This document shows, piece by piece, positions 46,676 to 58,835 of a stretch of DNA of 64,000 bases. A program made the position numbers and the translations under genes. The stretch is from assembly GCF_042453785.1 (NCBI RefSeq), contig NC_091673.1, forward strand, positions 22,992,501 to 23,056,500. The letters run 5' to 3'. This stretch comes from Malus domestica. Taxonomy: Eukaryota > Streptophyta > Magnoliopsida > Rosales > Rosaceae. Under the pieces are notes generated by a model. It worked only from the letters and a program-made list of their open reading frames with translations, had not been told where the DNA came from and did no database searches. Every line of letters starts with the position of its first letter. Positions within the stretch are counted from its first letter, which is position 1.

Positions 46676-47636
46676 TAAACTCGTCTGCAGCCTAAAAATT
46701 TAACAAACCAAAGCATCAATCACGTTAAATTATAAATACCCATGAGCAAAAGTTGACCTTCATTATCAAGAATCTTTCATTATTTTTTGGACTGCTGGGT
46801 TTTGGCTCCCAGTACAAAGTAAAATCAAAGCAACTTTACATAGCGAATGATTTATAAACAAACGACTGCAAACTGCAATTTCTTTTTGCTTTCGTGTGAA
46901 CAATGAAAGACTGATGGAAAGCAAAGACATACTTATTCACGAAGGCATCAAGATTAATTAATTAATTCAAAACATTTATTTATTTTATAGAAAAACATAT
47001 AAATATATATATATATATATATACATATCTCTATTTTTTTTGTCAAAAAAAAATATATATATATATATATGTTATATATAATAAAGCCCTAACATTGTTC
47101 ATAAGAACAGTATAATGACGGCATTGCCCCCGTTTTTCTGTTTAAATTGTTTTGTCTTTTTCTTTCTTGCACAGTGAAATGACCAAAAAGGCAGAACATA
47201 CGTGCTGCTTTTATACGATAATGCGTTGTCATCTACTGTGCGTGTCGTCTCCCTTTTTCTCTAGTTCACAGCGATCGCAACCCCCCCCCCACTGTGCGTG
47301 TCGTCTCCTCTCTATTTGGTTTACCTTTTCACTGCCCGATAACTCTCGCTGCCTTTTTCTCTAGCTCACAGCGATCACCCCCCCCCCCCCAAAAAAAACC
47401 TTCAAACCTTCAAACCAACAAATTCAATTTCGCACCTCTCACACCTAATCTAAACCCTCACACCTATCCCTCGTGACTTCACTATCAAGTATTCGAGGTA
47501 TGGAACTCTGAATCTTCCTTGACAAATCTTTTCACCTTTTCATTTGGGTTTTTTTGAATTTCAGAAAATATTCTCTTCCCAGGGTTCGATTTTTTTATTT
47601 TTATTTTTAATTTTAGTTGTTTTGTCCTAATTTTGA
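46676..47636. other. Spacer between inverted Harbinger copies; probable RPA-like 5' region
   Basis: Contains (AT)n runs near 47000 and 47050, a duplicated ACTGTGCGTGTCGTCTCC (about 47237 and 47291), and two C runs (47281 and 47378). A leader-like exon ends TATTCGAG|GTATGG at 47492. Because the Harbinger copy at 47640 appears inserted into the flank of the RPA-like gene, this may be the promoter and untranslated first exon of that gene. Confidence 0.4.
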
Positions 47637-48283
47637 TGAGAGCAATTTCACCTCTAAAAAAATACGCTAGCATCCAGCCCATTTAATCTACTAAGTGAAC
47701 ATTGATAGACCCCAATGAACAATAATAGGCCAAATGCATCTCCACCTCTAAAAAAATACGTTGGCACCCAGCCCATTTAAAATATTTAATTTTTTTAAAA
47801 GAATAAATAAATAAAATAGTTTTAATTTCGGATAGGATTTTTAACCAATCTCGTCATGCCACGCGTCATTATCCGAACGTACTATTTTGTGAATAGATTT
47901 CCGCTAAGATTTTCAACCAATCCCGACACGCCACATGTCATTATTTGTTTACAATAATTTAGCCAAGATTACGATAAGATTTTCAACCAATCTTGTCACG
48001 ACACGTGTCATTATTCGAACGTACTATTTTGTGGATAGATTTCCAATAAGATTTTCAACCAATCCCGATGTGTCACGTGTCACTTCCTGTTTACAATAAT
48101 TTAGCAAGATTTTGATAAGATTTTCAAACAATCACATAGTGCCATGTGGCATTGTCCAGAACCTCATCTTTTCTTTTTTGTCCATATAAACCCTACATCC
48201 CTACATCCATCCTCACACCAAACTCAATCCTTCTTTTTAGCTCCGAATCCTTCTTTATCGTTTTCAAATCTTGAGTTCTTATA

Positions 48284-49495
48284 ATGTCTTCTTCAAGGAG
48301 AGTGTATAAACAGTTTGAGGAGTAACAGAAAGGGTTGTTGGCACAACAGGAATAATTGGTCAATCTCGAGGAAGGTGGAGATGAGGCTTTCACAATGGAG
48401 GAGGATGGGGATGATGACCATAGAAGGCAGAGGGCCTCATATTCCCTCCATGTCATGGAAGTTGTGGGTCAGATAGCCAAACCCAGAAGTGCCACAAACT
48501 TCGATAGAAAAAGGGAAATACGAGGTAAAGATCTCTTGGAAGATTATTTTATTCCTAACAGCGTATTCCTTGATCATGTTTTAGACGTCATTTTAGAATG
48601 CAACGAAGTTTGTTTGACAAAATCATGAGTGCTATTTGCAACCATGATCCATAGTTTGTGCAAAAAGATGACATTTTTCATGTTCTAGGTCTTTTTCCTG
48701 AGCAAAAAATTATGGTTGCCTTGCGAATGCTTGCATCTGGAGCATATGCAGATCAAGTGGATGAGATCGTGAGGATGGGAAAAACAACTGTTCTAGAGTC
48801 ATTGATATGGTTTTGCTCTGCAATTGAAGCCCTCTACACCAATGAGTACCTCCGAAAACCCACACCAAAGGACATGCGAAGGCTTCTAAGGAATGGTGAG
48901 ATACGAGGCTTCCTTGACATGATTGGAAGCGTCGACTACATGCACTGGACTTGAAAAAACTGTAAGTGAGTGGCAATGAGCTTATGGCGACAGAAAGTGA
49001 GCCAAAAGTATCATTTTGGAAGCGGTGGCTTCATTTGATACATGGATTTGGCATGCTTTTTTTGGTGTTCCAGGAGCTCAAAATGACCTAAATATCTTTG
49101 CCCAATCTCCACTGTTCGACGAACTGCTGCAAGGAAAATCACCAAGATGCACATATTGGGTTAATGGTCATAAATGCAAGGGACTATACTACCTTGCAGA
49201 TGGCATTTACCCAAGGTGGTCAACATTTGTCAAAACAGTGCCACATTCACAGAGTGAAAAAGAAAAACACTTTGTAAAGAGGGGTGTAGGAAGGATGTCG
49301 AGCTTTGTTTTGGTATCCTGTAAGCTCGTTGGGCGATTGTCAGGGTTGCTACTAGAATGTTTAATGTCGAGGCTCTTCGATCCATCATGATGACGTGTAT
49401 TATTCTCCACAACATTGTTGTGGAAGATGAGTATGATTATGATGTCATCGATGAACACGAGCCGGATCCAATGAACAACTCAAGAGCATGTATCT
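48284..49495 (+). pseudogene. Harbinger DDE transposase, broken (complete element)
   Basis: Starts MSSSRRVYKQFEE and hits a stop after 13 codons. The sequence then follows the left copy: RKREIRGKDLLEDYFIPNSV, DQVDEIVRMGKTTVLESLIW, MIGSVDYMHWT with the first Asp, ASFDTWIWHAFFGVPGAQND with the second Asp, and the block YWVNGHKCKGLYYLADGIYP. Stops occur near 48625 and 48952, so no product is made. The catalytic residues are still visible. It lies head to head with the left copy. Confidence 0.88.
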
Positions 49496-49749
49496 ATTAA
49501 TAAAAATAAATAAGAAATTACATAAAGTACTAAAAATAAAGACGAAATTACATAAGAAATTAAATAAAGTACTACATATAAATACGAAATTATACAAAGT
49601 CTCTGGAGTTAGGATATGTGGTGCTAGGATCTTCGTTGCTAGGATTTGTGTAGCTAGAACCCCCTCAACTTGTTTCCGCATCTCTTGCACGCCTCATTTG
49701 CACGATGTCTCTTTTTTCCAATGTCTAAAAATATTTTGAATTCGGAGAC

Positions 49750-50823
49750 AGTCTTACTAAAGGCTTGTTCATAGTGTCACGATCTGCTTAAGCCATCCTT
49801 TATTCTCTAAACATCTCATTTTCTCGATTAAGTGCTTCTCTAATCATCTCGTTCTCTCAATTAACTATTTCTCTTTGTCTCTCAGCCGCCGTATCACGTC
49901 TCTCAGTAGTTGCTAATATTGCTGCCATAGCAGCAGCTTTTTCCTCATTTCTAGCCGTTTCCCACGCCATGCTCAGTTCACCTTGGCGAGCAAGTTTGTC
50001 CATATATTTAGTGTAGTCATTTTGGGAAGAACTACTTTTTTTCTTTAATGCCTTTTTACCTTGAGGCCTGAGGGACTGACGAGTCGGTTGGGTATCCGAC
50101 ACTTCTTCAACCGTCTTTTCCGTGTCTTCAAATGTGTCGCCTTTTTGTTCGGCTGTGTCTGCTTCTGGCGAACTGTGTAGACCCATGCCGTGCATGACAA
50201 CTTCTGGACCAGTTGCCACAATTTTGTATTTGGGGCAATCTTTGACAATTTGCCAACATTCCCATCTGCTGAATGATTTGTTCTGGTTCTTTGCATTGTA
50301 GAATGCTTGTGCTTGTAGGGTCTATAAATGTGGGATAAGACAGCATTAAAAAATGCGGGTGTAACACAAATAAATAAATTGAAATATTGATGCGGGTGGA
50401 ATGCATATAACTAAATAAAAATATTGTCACCTAATCCGCTAAACTTGTCCCACTATGCATATTACTGGAAGCATGAGAGATGACGTTTTTCCAACAAGTA
50501 AAGGATGCGTTGAGTTTTTTCCAACAACCTTGAAGACCTTGACTACTTCTGGCATGTTTTCCATGTACATCGCAAAACGCTTTCGTAATTTTACTCCACA
50601 TTTCTCGCTTATCTATCTCATTACCTGTAATCGGGTCATGAGTAGTGTGAACCCAACATTCACATAGCATAACATCTTCAATGAGCTTCCACGAAGTAAT
50701 TTTTTTCTCTAAAAGTGTAGAAAATATTGAAATGTAGAAAGTGTAGAATGTGTAGAAAATATTGAAATGTGGTGTAAGGTGGAAGATGAGGGTTAGGTAT
50801 TTATAGAAATTTTTTTTCTTCAT
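49750..50823 (-). pseudogene. Harbinger Myb/SANT-like ORF1
   Basis: Exon-like segment 50823-50431 reads TSWKLIEDVMLCECWVHTTH, DPITGNEIDKREMWSKITKA, LQGCWKKLNASFTCWKN, the Myb/SANT-like DNA-binding region. After a probable intron comes AKNQNKSFSRWECWQIVKDC, a Glu/Lys-rich part with RQSLRPQGKKALKKKSSSSQ, and a coiled coil YMDKLARQGELSMAWETARN, as in the NAM-associated C-terminal domain. A stop at 49857 shortens it. The partner protein normally helps the transposase bind the element ends. Confidence 0.75.
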
Positions 50824-51507
50824 AATTTTTAATAATTTTTAATTTAGTTAATTAATTTGGACCGTTGGATTTGAAAAATATTCAAATCCAACAACCTATA
50901 AGGTGCCACGTGGCCAACGGTCATAATTCCAACCGTTATGTTTTTTTTTTAATTTTTGGGGGAAAAACGTGGACCGTTAATCTGTGATCGGACGGTCCAG
51001 ATCAAAATTCAAATTCAAATTTTTTTGACCGTTGGTAATCCAACGGCCCAGGCCGGGCCATATAGCCTCCCCATCTGATGGTTGAGTGCGCCTGCGCATG
51101 CGAGACCCTGTCTAATTCCTTGTCGGCTACTCGCGCCCAGTCGGGCTTGCTTGCCACGCGCCTGGCGCAAAATAAAATTGAACTTCCGTCCAACGCCACG
51201 TTGGCGTCAGCATGGCATCATATAGGTTGATCCATGCATCTATCGATTTTGGGCTGGCCTAAAGACTAGCTTGTGTTGGGTGCCAGCCTATCTGTTGGGC
51301 TGGAGTGGAAAGCCTGGGTGCCTGGCCATTATTTTGGCTGGGTGCTGGCGTATCAGTTCCCTGGTGGAACTGCTCTGATTAGATTTTGAAATTTCTTTTT
51401 TCCCAAATCCACATCGACATGGGTTTATGGTTGTTTTAAGGAAGTGGAAGAAGACAATGGCATCTGCTTAACTCAAATCTTTTCTTTCAATGGTAAATTA
51501 AAAATAA

Positions 51508-52003
51508 GCAAGCGTATGCGAAGTTGGAGGAATCAGCAGTTGAAGTTGAGCACTTGCCTTTGAAGGCACAAAAAGGGGGTGTCTGGTAAAGGATCACCTC
51601 ACCTCACCTTTATATATATTTTATGTTGAAATTTGGTTTTATTTTCTTATTTGGATTTTCAGATTGAGTAAAGTTTGATGCTTTATGTGTTTAAGTGGGC
51701 GTGTGATTTTTTTTCAAGTCATATTTTAAGCGATTTGTTTTTGTACACGGTATGAGTCAGTAAACATAATGACAGGAAGAAGACTATGGTTTAGATAAAA
51801 CAAGTTAATTTGCAGTCTTCTGTTAAGATCATATGTATTTATAGTGTTCTGAAAAGATTATTTGTGTTCCTATTCTTTGCTAGAATGCTTTTGCATAAAT
51901 TTCTTACATTTCTACACATCTATTCTAATCTCATGTATATTTGCTTGCAATTTTGTAGCGGAATGAAGATAGATCCTATCCGAAGTTTATTACCTTTTCA
52001 GTC
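51508..52003 (+). repeat. Direct repeat copy 1, 5' part of an RPA-like gene
   Basis: About 496 bp from GCAAGCGTATGCGAAGTTGG to ATTACCTTTTCAGTC, about 90% alike with 59934-60455. It includes the start region reading MKIDPIRSLLPFQS. At 52003 it passes directly into gypsy sequence. It reads like the upstream region and first codons of a replication protein A-like gene. Confidence 0.8.
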
Positions 52004-52256
52004 GATTGAAGGGTTGATAACATCCATAAAGGTTAGAGATGAAGCGTTTGATGAAGGCAAGCCATCTTTGTAGACTTTTCAGCTCATGCAAGTTCCTTGG
52101 CTCAAGCACGCTTTGAATGGCCTTGATCTTTGACTGGTCCACTTCAATGCCATGGTGCTTGACAATGAAATCGAGGAACTTCCCAAAAATGACGCCAAAT
52201 GCACGCTTCAACGGGTTCATTTTGAGGTTGTAGTGTCGTAGTTTGACGAACAACAT

Positions 52257-52972
52257 TCATAAATCCTTCAAGTGATCGGATCTTTTCTTGGTCTTGACAA
52301 CTACGTCATCTACGTAACATTCTACGTTTTTGCGTAGCATGTCATTGAAGATTTTTTGCATTGCACGTTGATATGTAGCCCCAACGTTTTTCAAGCCAAA
52401 TGGCATTACCTTGTAGCAGTAAATACCTTTTGGAGTACGGAAGGCTATTAGTTCCTCGTCTTCGGTAGCCATGCGGATTTGATTGTATCCATATGAGCTA
52501 TCCTTGAATGATAGTGCCTCATGGCTAGTGGTCGCATCCACTATGATTTCGATGATTGGCAAAGGAAAGTCATCATTCGAGCAAGCATCGTTGAGGTCTC
52601 GGAAGTCTACGTAAACATGTATTTGTCCAGATTTTTTAAGGAAAATGACGATGTTGGAGATCCATTTAAGGTATTGTACCTCTCGAATGAAGCTAAGGAT
52701 CAATAACGTCTTTGAGTTTACTTTATCGGCTGTGTTCCAGGCTTAACTGCAAGACGATGCACAGCGATGGTAGGGTTAAGGCCGGGCATTTCTTTGTAGG
52801 TCCAAGTAAAGACGTCTTTGTACTCCAAGAGCAGTTGGTAGTAATCCTCGATCTCATTCGCACTTAGCAGTGCACTTACGAAGATAGGCTTCGGTTTCTT
52901 GCTTGTGCCTAGATTGAGCTCCTTAAGATCATCAACCATGGCTTGCCCCCCATCCTCGAGTTGTGGTGGCAC
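52257..52972 (-). pseudogene. gypsy reverse transcriptase
   Basis: The - strand reads YQLLLEYKDVFTWTYKEMPG, then WISNIVIFLKKSGQIHVYVD, FRDLNDACSNDDFPLPIIEI, HEALSFKDSSYGYNQIRMA, MPFGLKNVGATYQRAMQKIF and the catalytic YVDDVVVKTKKRSDH. Two short breaks exist near 52704-52717 and 52257. Downstream (52256-51990), NLKMNPLKRAFGVIFGKFLD continues to the truncation. Confidence 0.9.
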
Positions 52973-53261
52973 CTCAGTGATGTCCTCCTCGTGATGTGGA
53001 AGACGTCTTGGACCTCTTCTTAAGTGTCATCCTATTGAGCTTGTTGGCGTGAAGATTGGCTAGTGTGGATGATGGTGCGTCTCATTACCTTCAGTGGACC
53101 TTTTGTGTCAACCTCCAAGGTTGCTTGGCGTTTCATCTTTGAAGGAATCGAGCTTCGAACGTTACCTTTTCTACTAGACTGTCAAGCTTTTCTTCATTTG
53201 GCTTTGTCTTCCTCTTTCTAGAAGGCTTCTTGGTTTCTTTAAGTGCTTTCAAGGCCGACCG

Positions 53262-53705
53262 TCATGGAGGAGAGCTAGTTGTGTTGCTTTGTTTCTTGGG
53301 TTTTGACAACCTTTTGAATACAGAGATTTGAGGTGTTGGCATGTTAAGCCGTTTGAAGATAGAAGTTTCGTCTTGACCACCAATACGATCAAGTGCCAAA
53401 ATTCTGGGTTTTGAACGACTCAACCTATCGAAGACTGACATTCGAGGGGTGAGTTCAGGCTTCTCTTGATCTTTTTCAACACTTACACTGATGTGTTGAG
53501 TGCTAGCATTTTTCACTTTGCTTGAAATCTTCACGGGTGTATTTGGTGTGAAGCCAAGCCTAACTTTATTGTTGTCAACTTCGTAACCATGCTCCTTCAA
53601 CATCTTTAGAGCCTCGGTAAGGTCATGTTCTTTGTTGTTGACGGTATTTGCATTCTTTTTTCCAAGATTTGAAGAGGAGGCGAAATCGTACCCAGCCTTT
53701 GACAT
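53262..53705 (-). pseudogene. gypsy linker region
   Basis: Low-complexity linker of the polyprotein between protease and RT: LTEALKMLKEHGYEVDN and repeated SVFDRLSR/SIFKRLNM/SVFKRLSK motifs. It has no enzymatic motif; similar Ser/Arg-rich linkers occur in plant gypsy polyproteins of this type. Confidence 0.6.
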
Positions 53706-54158
53706 GAGTTTGTAGGCTTTTGGGTCAAAACCTTCTTCAGTCCTTTTGGTTGGAAGAGATTTTGGTTCTGCCCCATTTGGCAGGGGTTTTACAAAACCTT
53801 ATGATGGTTTTGAAACTTTAGCGTTGCCTAGCTGTGTAAGAGGTAAAACTTCATTTATCTTGAGCAACTTTACATCATCCTTGTGTAGCTGTTTGTTGGC
53901 TTTGCTTGCTCCAGTTTCAAATGGGAATTGCCCATTCTTTCTTCTCGACATGGGGATGTATCGGAAGACAAGTGTGTTTGATCATTTTGAGGGTGTCACA
54001 CTCCCTTTGGTTGTTGTGGGTTTGGCAGGCTCATCATCGTCTTTGTTTGAAGATGGCACGGCTTCCCCTTCTTACTTCTTGGGCACGACTTTCCACTCTT
54101 GCTTTTTGGGTGCGGCTTTGCCAGTGGATTTGATCTCCTTTGGAGGAGCTTCGGGCAC

Positions 54159-56086
54159 TGATAGGAGCATATTTATGCGACTTAGTTAGCTTGTCTTCTT
54201 GCATTTTCATAGCTCGTTTCTACTTATTATAGTGTTTTAAGCTATTTTAGTGTGTTTGTAGGTCTAATTGGTAAAGTTGGCAAGAATGTGTAATTTGATG
54301 CATTTTGAAGCACTTTTGGGCTGAATTGGATTGCATGCATGTGGAGCACAAGGAATGGACGTTTTTGAAGATCAAATGAAGTTATGAACGTGCTAAAGAG
54401 ATGGAGAAATCGATTCAAGACTTGGAAGATGAATACTCAGCTGTAAGGGCACCTAAATCCCTTCTAGAAGGCCTATCCCTTCACTTAAACACATGCCGCA
54501 CCACCCTTTCTAGAAGCCCTAGAAAGGTGGCGCCCCAAAGCTTTCTAGAAGCTTAAGAACCTGCCACAAGACTTCATTTCTAGAAACCCTAAATAGGTGC
54601 CGCACCTTATACTTTTATAAGCCTAAAAATCTGCCACAAACCCTAGTTCTTTTCCACCTTGGATTGGGCCAAGCCTTTTTCTACAAAACCCTAGCCTTTT
54701 CCCATCAGGATTTGTGAAAACCCTAGCCTATAAATATAAGTTTTTTAGCCAAAATTCGTACACCATCCCCTTACCATCAAAACACATCTTGCCGCACCCT
54801 TCATTCACCATTCTTGCGATCCATACAATTCCATACACATTCAGCCGCAACATTTCACCCTCATCAACCATCATTCATCATCCTACACAAGAATACACAA
54901 TCCATCATCCCCAAAACCACCAACCACACCTTATGCCGCAGCAAGGAAGAAGGAGGAGAGCCCTTGGACGTGCTTGCCATTCGAGTTAGAGTTGCTGGAA
55001 CATTTTAGGTGTAATCTTTCTTTTGTTTTCAATTTTTAAATTCAATAATCTTTGTTTTGTGAGTATGAGGAACTAAACCCCTCTTAGGTAGGGGGAATTT
55101 TGAAACCATGGCTATATTTGCAATATGATTTGATTACATCCAGTTGTGATTTCATGAATTGTGAATTCAATTTACTTATCTGTTTGAATTAAAACTTGTT
55201 TGTGTATGTGGGTTGAGAGTGCACACTTAATTTGCATGCATAAATATGATGCTAGGATATAAGGGAGTTTCACCTAATCGTTATGAGCTTATATTCATAA
55301 GTAGTAAATGTTGTTAGTCACAATCATGTTAAGTAAATTCCTGGCATAAGTATCATGCGCTTTCATAGTTACGAATGCCTTGTCAACACTTATGATTTTC
55401 ATAGAACTTAATGATCTTTGATTGTTTCTCTATTATGCGCTTTCATGTAGGGAACTTTTGAGGAATAATTTAATTGCGATGCGCTATTTCCATTCAATTC
55501 AATGACTTAAGGAAAATCTGAGGGTTAATTTAAGCGTACCTAATTAACTTGGGGTGTTAAGGTTCATGGTTCATTGAAAAAGCAACTGGAAATTGTTTTG
55601 TATGCAAGTGTGTCATGTGTGGAGAAAGACCTTCTAGCTAGCCCTTCATCCATAGTTTTTCCCAAATTCGTGCAAGTCTGCCTAGTTTTAATTTATGCTT
55701 AGTTTTACTTTATTTTCGTCCAAAACCAAATTCCCCTTTACTTTAGTGTGTCTAATTAATTAGAATCTGTCCTAATTGTGTTTTTAAGTGTTTGGAGTTA
55801 AGTTAAAACCAATTTTCGTCCAAAATTATGTTTAGAGTCAGAAACTGCCCAGTTTGTGTTTTTAGGCAGTTTTGAGTGTTTTTAGCTTATTTTGAGTCTT
55901 GTGAACTTGTTTTGAGTCTTTTAAGTCTAGTTAAGTGTTTTAAAGCTTAGTTTTATCTATTTGAGTCAGTTTAAAGTGTTTTAGCAATCCCTCATAATCC
56001 CCGGTTTAAGAACGATCCCTACTTACATATATACTACAATTGTCAAAAGAGGGTTTAATTTGTGTGTTAAGTTAATTTTCGCATCA
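54159..56086 (-). mobile_element. Solo LTR C, same family as LTR A and B
   Basis: On the - strand it begins TGATGCGAAAATTAACTTAA; on the + strand the left end is TGATAGGAGCATATTTATGC. GGCAC is duplicated (54154-54158 and 56087-56091). The length of 1928 bp matches LTR A without its insertion (1924 bp). Orientation is opposite to A and B. It splits the gypsy element between protease and RT. Confidence 0.9.
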
Positions 56087-56393
56087 GGCACCATTTCTTT
56101 ATCCATGTAGAACTTGGTGTTCCTGAAGTGTGATTCAGCTTCAGTGAATGGCTTGGTGTCGCCTTGTATCACCTTCCCTCATTCTCGATGGAATTTTAAG
56201 AATTGGCGGAGGATGGATGGCATTACTCCATTTTATGGATCCAAGGCTTTCCTAAGGGCAAGCTGTAGGAAGTTCGTGCATCAATTATGTGAAATAGCGT
56301 GCTTGACTTGAGTTCGCCAGTGGTCATCTCGGCTCGGATCATACCCATCGCTCTTTGTCCTCCTTGGTTAAAACCTTATATTAGGAGGGGGTT

Positions 56394-56831
56394 TCAGGAT
56401 AGTTCATCTACCTTAATACCGATTATGGTCATTGTTGATTTTGGCATGATGTTTATGGCTAATCCACCATCCACAAGCATGCGGTTGACTTTATGCTCTC
56501 TCACGTACCCAGAGATGAAAATAAGACGGTTGTGAGGCTTTGACCCTAGTAGTAAGTCTTCGTCAGTGAAGTTGATTGTGTCATTGGTGGCACAGCATGT
56601 GGCATATTCATGTGGCCAAAGTTTTATGCCTTCGTCCTTACTTTCTTCCACCTCGTGGTCGTCGGGACTCGCCAAGATCGCTACTAGTGCTCTTCGTATC
56701 TCCTTGGGCAATCGCAGCGCTTCATCGATTCTAAAGTGTGTTGACAAGCCTTCTTTGGGCGTGAAGGTCTTCTCTTCCTTGATGGTGATAGCTTTGCCTT
56801 TCGAGGGCTCTTCTATCTTTATTTCAACCAT
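56394..56831 (-). pseudogene. gypsy protease region
   Basis: Contains FTPKEGLSTHFRIDEALRLP, EVEESKDEGIKLWPHEYATC and the protease site RMLVDGGLAINIMPKSTM. An active aspartic protease has D-S/T-G; here it is D-G-G, as seen in many plant copies of this lineage. Frame is open for 145 codons and ends where the solo LTR side begins. Confidence 0.75.
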
Positions 56832-57169
56832 GTGGCAAGCAACGGTAGTGCACTATCGGAAGAAACCCTTCAGGAAGTACCCATGCAAGGAGACGGGAAT
56901 GCATGGCTCTTACTCCATAGGTTCCCTAGTGTACGTTGGCTTAGCAACTCTTACATTTCTTTTAGGCTTCCTAATGTTGTGGCGGCGGTGCATTCTCCCT
57001 TGCTCCACCTTTGGCCATGTGACTTGTGGTCTTGGCTTCCTTGTCTTTTTGTAGGTCACCAGCGTCTAACCTTTTTCATCGTCGATAGGTGCATCTTGGT
57101 CCTTTACCCCCAGCGATGGTTGTGCAGAAATTGTCGGGCAGCTTGAGCATGGACGAGAGTGGGCATGCA

Positions 57170-58218
57170 TCACTTGGAGAGGCACGAGATCGAATGATCC
57201 AAACACAATCGTAGTAGCGTAAGGATTAAGCGTTTGCTAACCGGATGACTCATGATACGATGGTATTTGCAGTACCTAGGATCGTTAACGCGATTCATCT
57301 CTTCAAGGCGCTTACATTTAGGTAGCTCGATTACTTTCTTCTCCAAAAGTTCGTCTAGCATTGCGGCCACGTTAGAGTCCGAAAAAGGGTACGTCTTCTA
57401 CTCATGTTCCCTCAAGGTTTTTTTGTACCTATCTTGGGTGCGAGAAGGCTCACCTCTCCTCATCTCCTTCGTTTTGTTTCTGAATGAGATCTTAACGGGT
57501 GCGGATGAGGGCTTGATGGGGGTAGCATTGACAGTAAAAGCTTCATTGGTGGGCTTCTTCCTAGTCTTGTCCATCTTCGGAATAAACACCTTGTCCTTTT
57601 TTAAGTCGGTGATTGGCTCTTTTTCCCATGATTGGCGATACTCAACTCCATGTTGTGGGATCGAGTTGCCAACTCCTCAAACGTTCTTGGTTTTATACCT
57701 TGGAGGATGTAATGTAACCCCTAGTGCATGCCTTGAACACACATCTCAATGGCGGAGGTTTCAGAAAGCCGATCTTTACAATCTAGACTTAATGAACGTC
57801 ATCTGTTGATGTAGTCGAAGACAGGTTCGTCCTTCCACTGCTTTGTACTTGTCAGCTCCAGCATGCTTACTGTGCAGCGAGTACTGTAGAAGCGGTTGAG
57901 GAATTCTCTTTCAAGCTGATCCTAGTTGTTGATAGATTCGGGCATAAGGTCGATGTACCAGTCAAATGCTTTACCTTTCAGTGAGCGCACAAATTGCTTG
58001 ACGAGGTAGTCTCCCTTCGTCCCAGCATTGTTGCAAGTTTCGATGAAATGGGCAATATGTTGTTTGGGATTGCCCTTTCCATTGAATTGCATGAATTTTG
58101 GCGGCTGATAACCCTTTAGCATCCTCAAGGTGTCAATCTTCTTAGAGTAAGGCTTTGAATACAACAAAGAGTCATGTGAGCTCCCTTCATAGTGCGTCTT
58201 GATGGTGCTAGCGATCAT
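57170..58218 (-). pseudogene. gypsy gag
   Basis: The - strand reads YQPPKFMQFNGKGNPKQHIA, HFIETCNNAGTKGDYLVKQF, RSLKGKAFDWYIDLMPESIN, the retrotrans_gag core, broken by a stop. Further on, a DPRYCKYHRIMSHPVSK zinc-like segment (57170-57370) follows. The frame between is shifted. This would be the capsid protein. Confidence 0.85.
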
Positions 58219-58835
58219 CTCCTACAGCTGCTCGATAAAGAGATATCCTATGAGCGTCGTTGCTTGGTCCAGCTTCTCCTCGGCTTTTTCTATTGGAGGC
58301 TCATCATCTTCTTCAGTTTGCTTCTTTTGTAGGTCAACCTTTGGGTCACGGTCAACTTTTTCGTCATGTTGCACCTCTAGTCAGCTAACGAGTATGGCAA
58401 TTTGCAAGTTCTTTTCCTCTATGGTTGCAGTTGCTTTATTCATTTAAGCATGCTGCTCCTCGATGGAAGTTGCACCTGTAGTCATGACTTGCATGGCTAC
58501 GGGATATGAGCTGCTACTTGAGTCGGCATCAGAAGTCAATGACTCGGAGTACCTCCTTAGGCTTTCTTCCTTTGGCGCCCTTAGCGAGGCTAGGGTGATC
58601 ACAGGCTCATGCCTTGGGTGCTCTTATTCATTCGGTAGAGTTGATGTAGGGGTGGAAGGCACGGCAGAGAGAGCTCTTGCCTTACTTCTCGTTATGACAC
58701 CCAAAGAGCCACCACTTGCGGCAAGGATGTTCTTGTTCTTTGCATTGGTTGCAAGAACAGCTTGATCATTTCTTGATGCCATGTATTTTTCTTATGGATT
58801 TGAAGACAGAGATGTCCTACTGGGCGTGCCAAATT

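Larger units (their letters stand above)
47640..51375 (+). mobile_element. Complete PIF/Harbinger element (3.74 kb)
   Basis: The ends are GAGCAATTTCACC at 47640 and GGTGGAACTGCTC ending at 51375. They are inverted repeats, continuing with ACGC(T/C)AGCA(T/C)CCAGCC. TGA flanks both sides (47637-47639 and 51376-51378), a 3-bp target duplication. It carries a transposase on + (48284-49495) and a Myb/SANT-type ORF on - (50823-49750), converging as usual in this superfamily. Subterminal repeats of TCAACCAATC and ACGTGTCATTAT are present. Confidence 0.85.
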
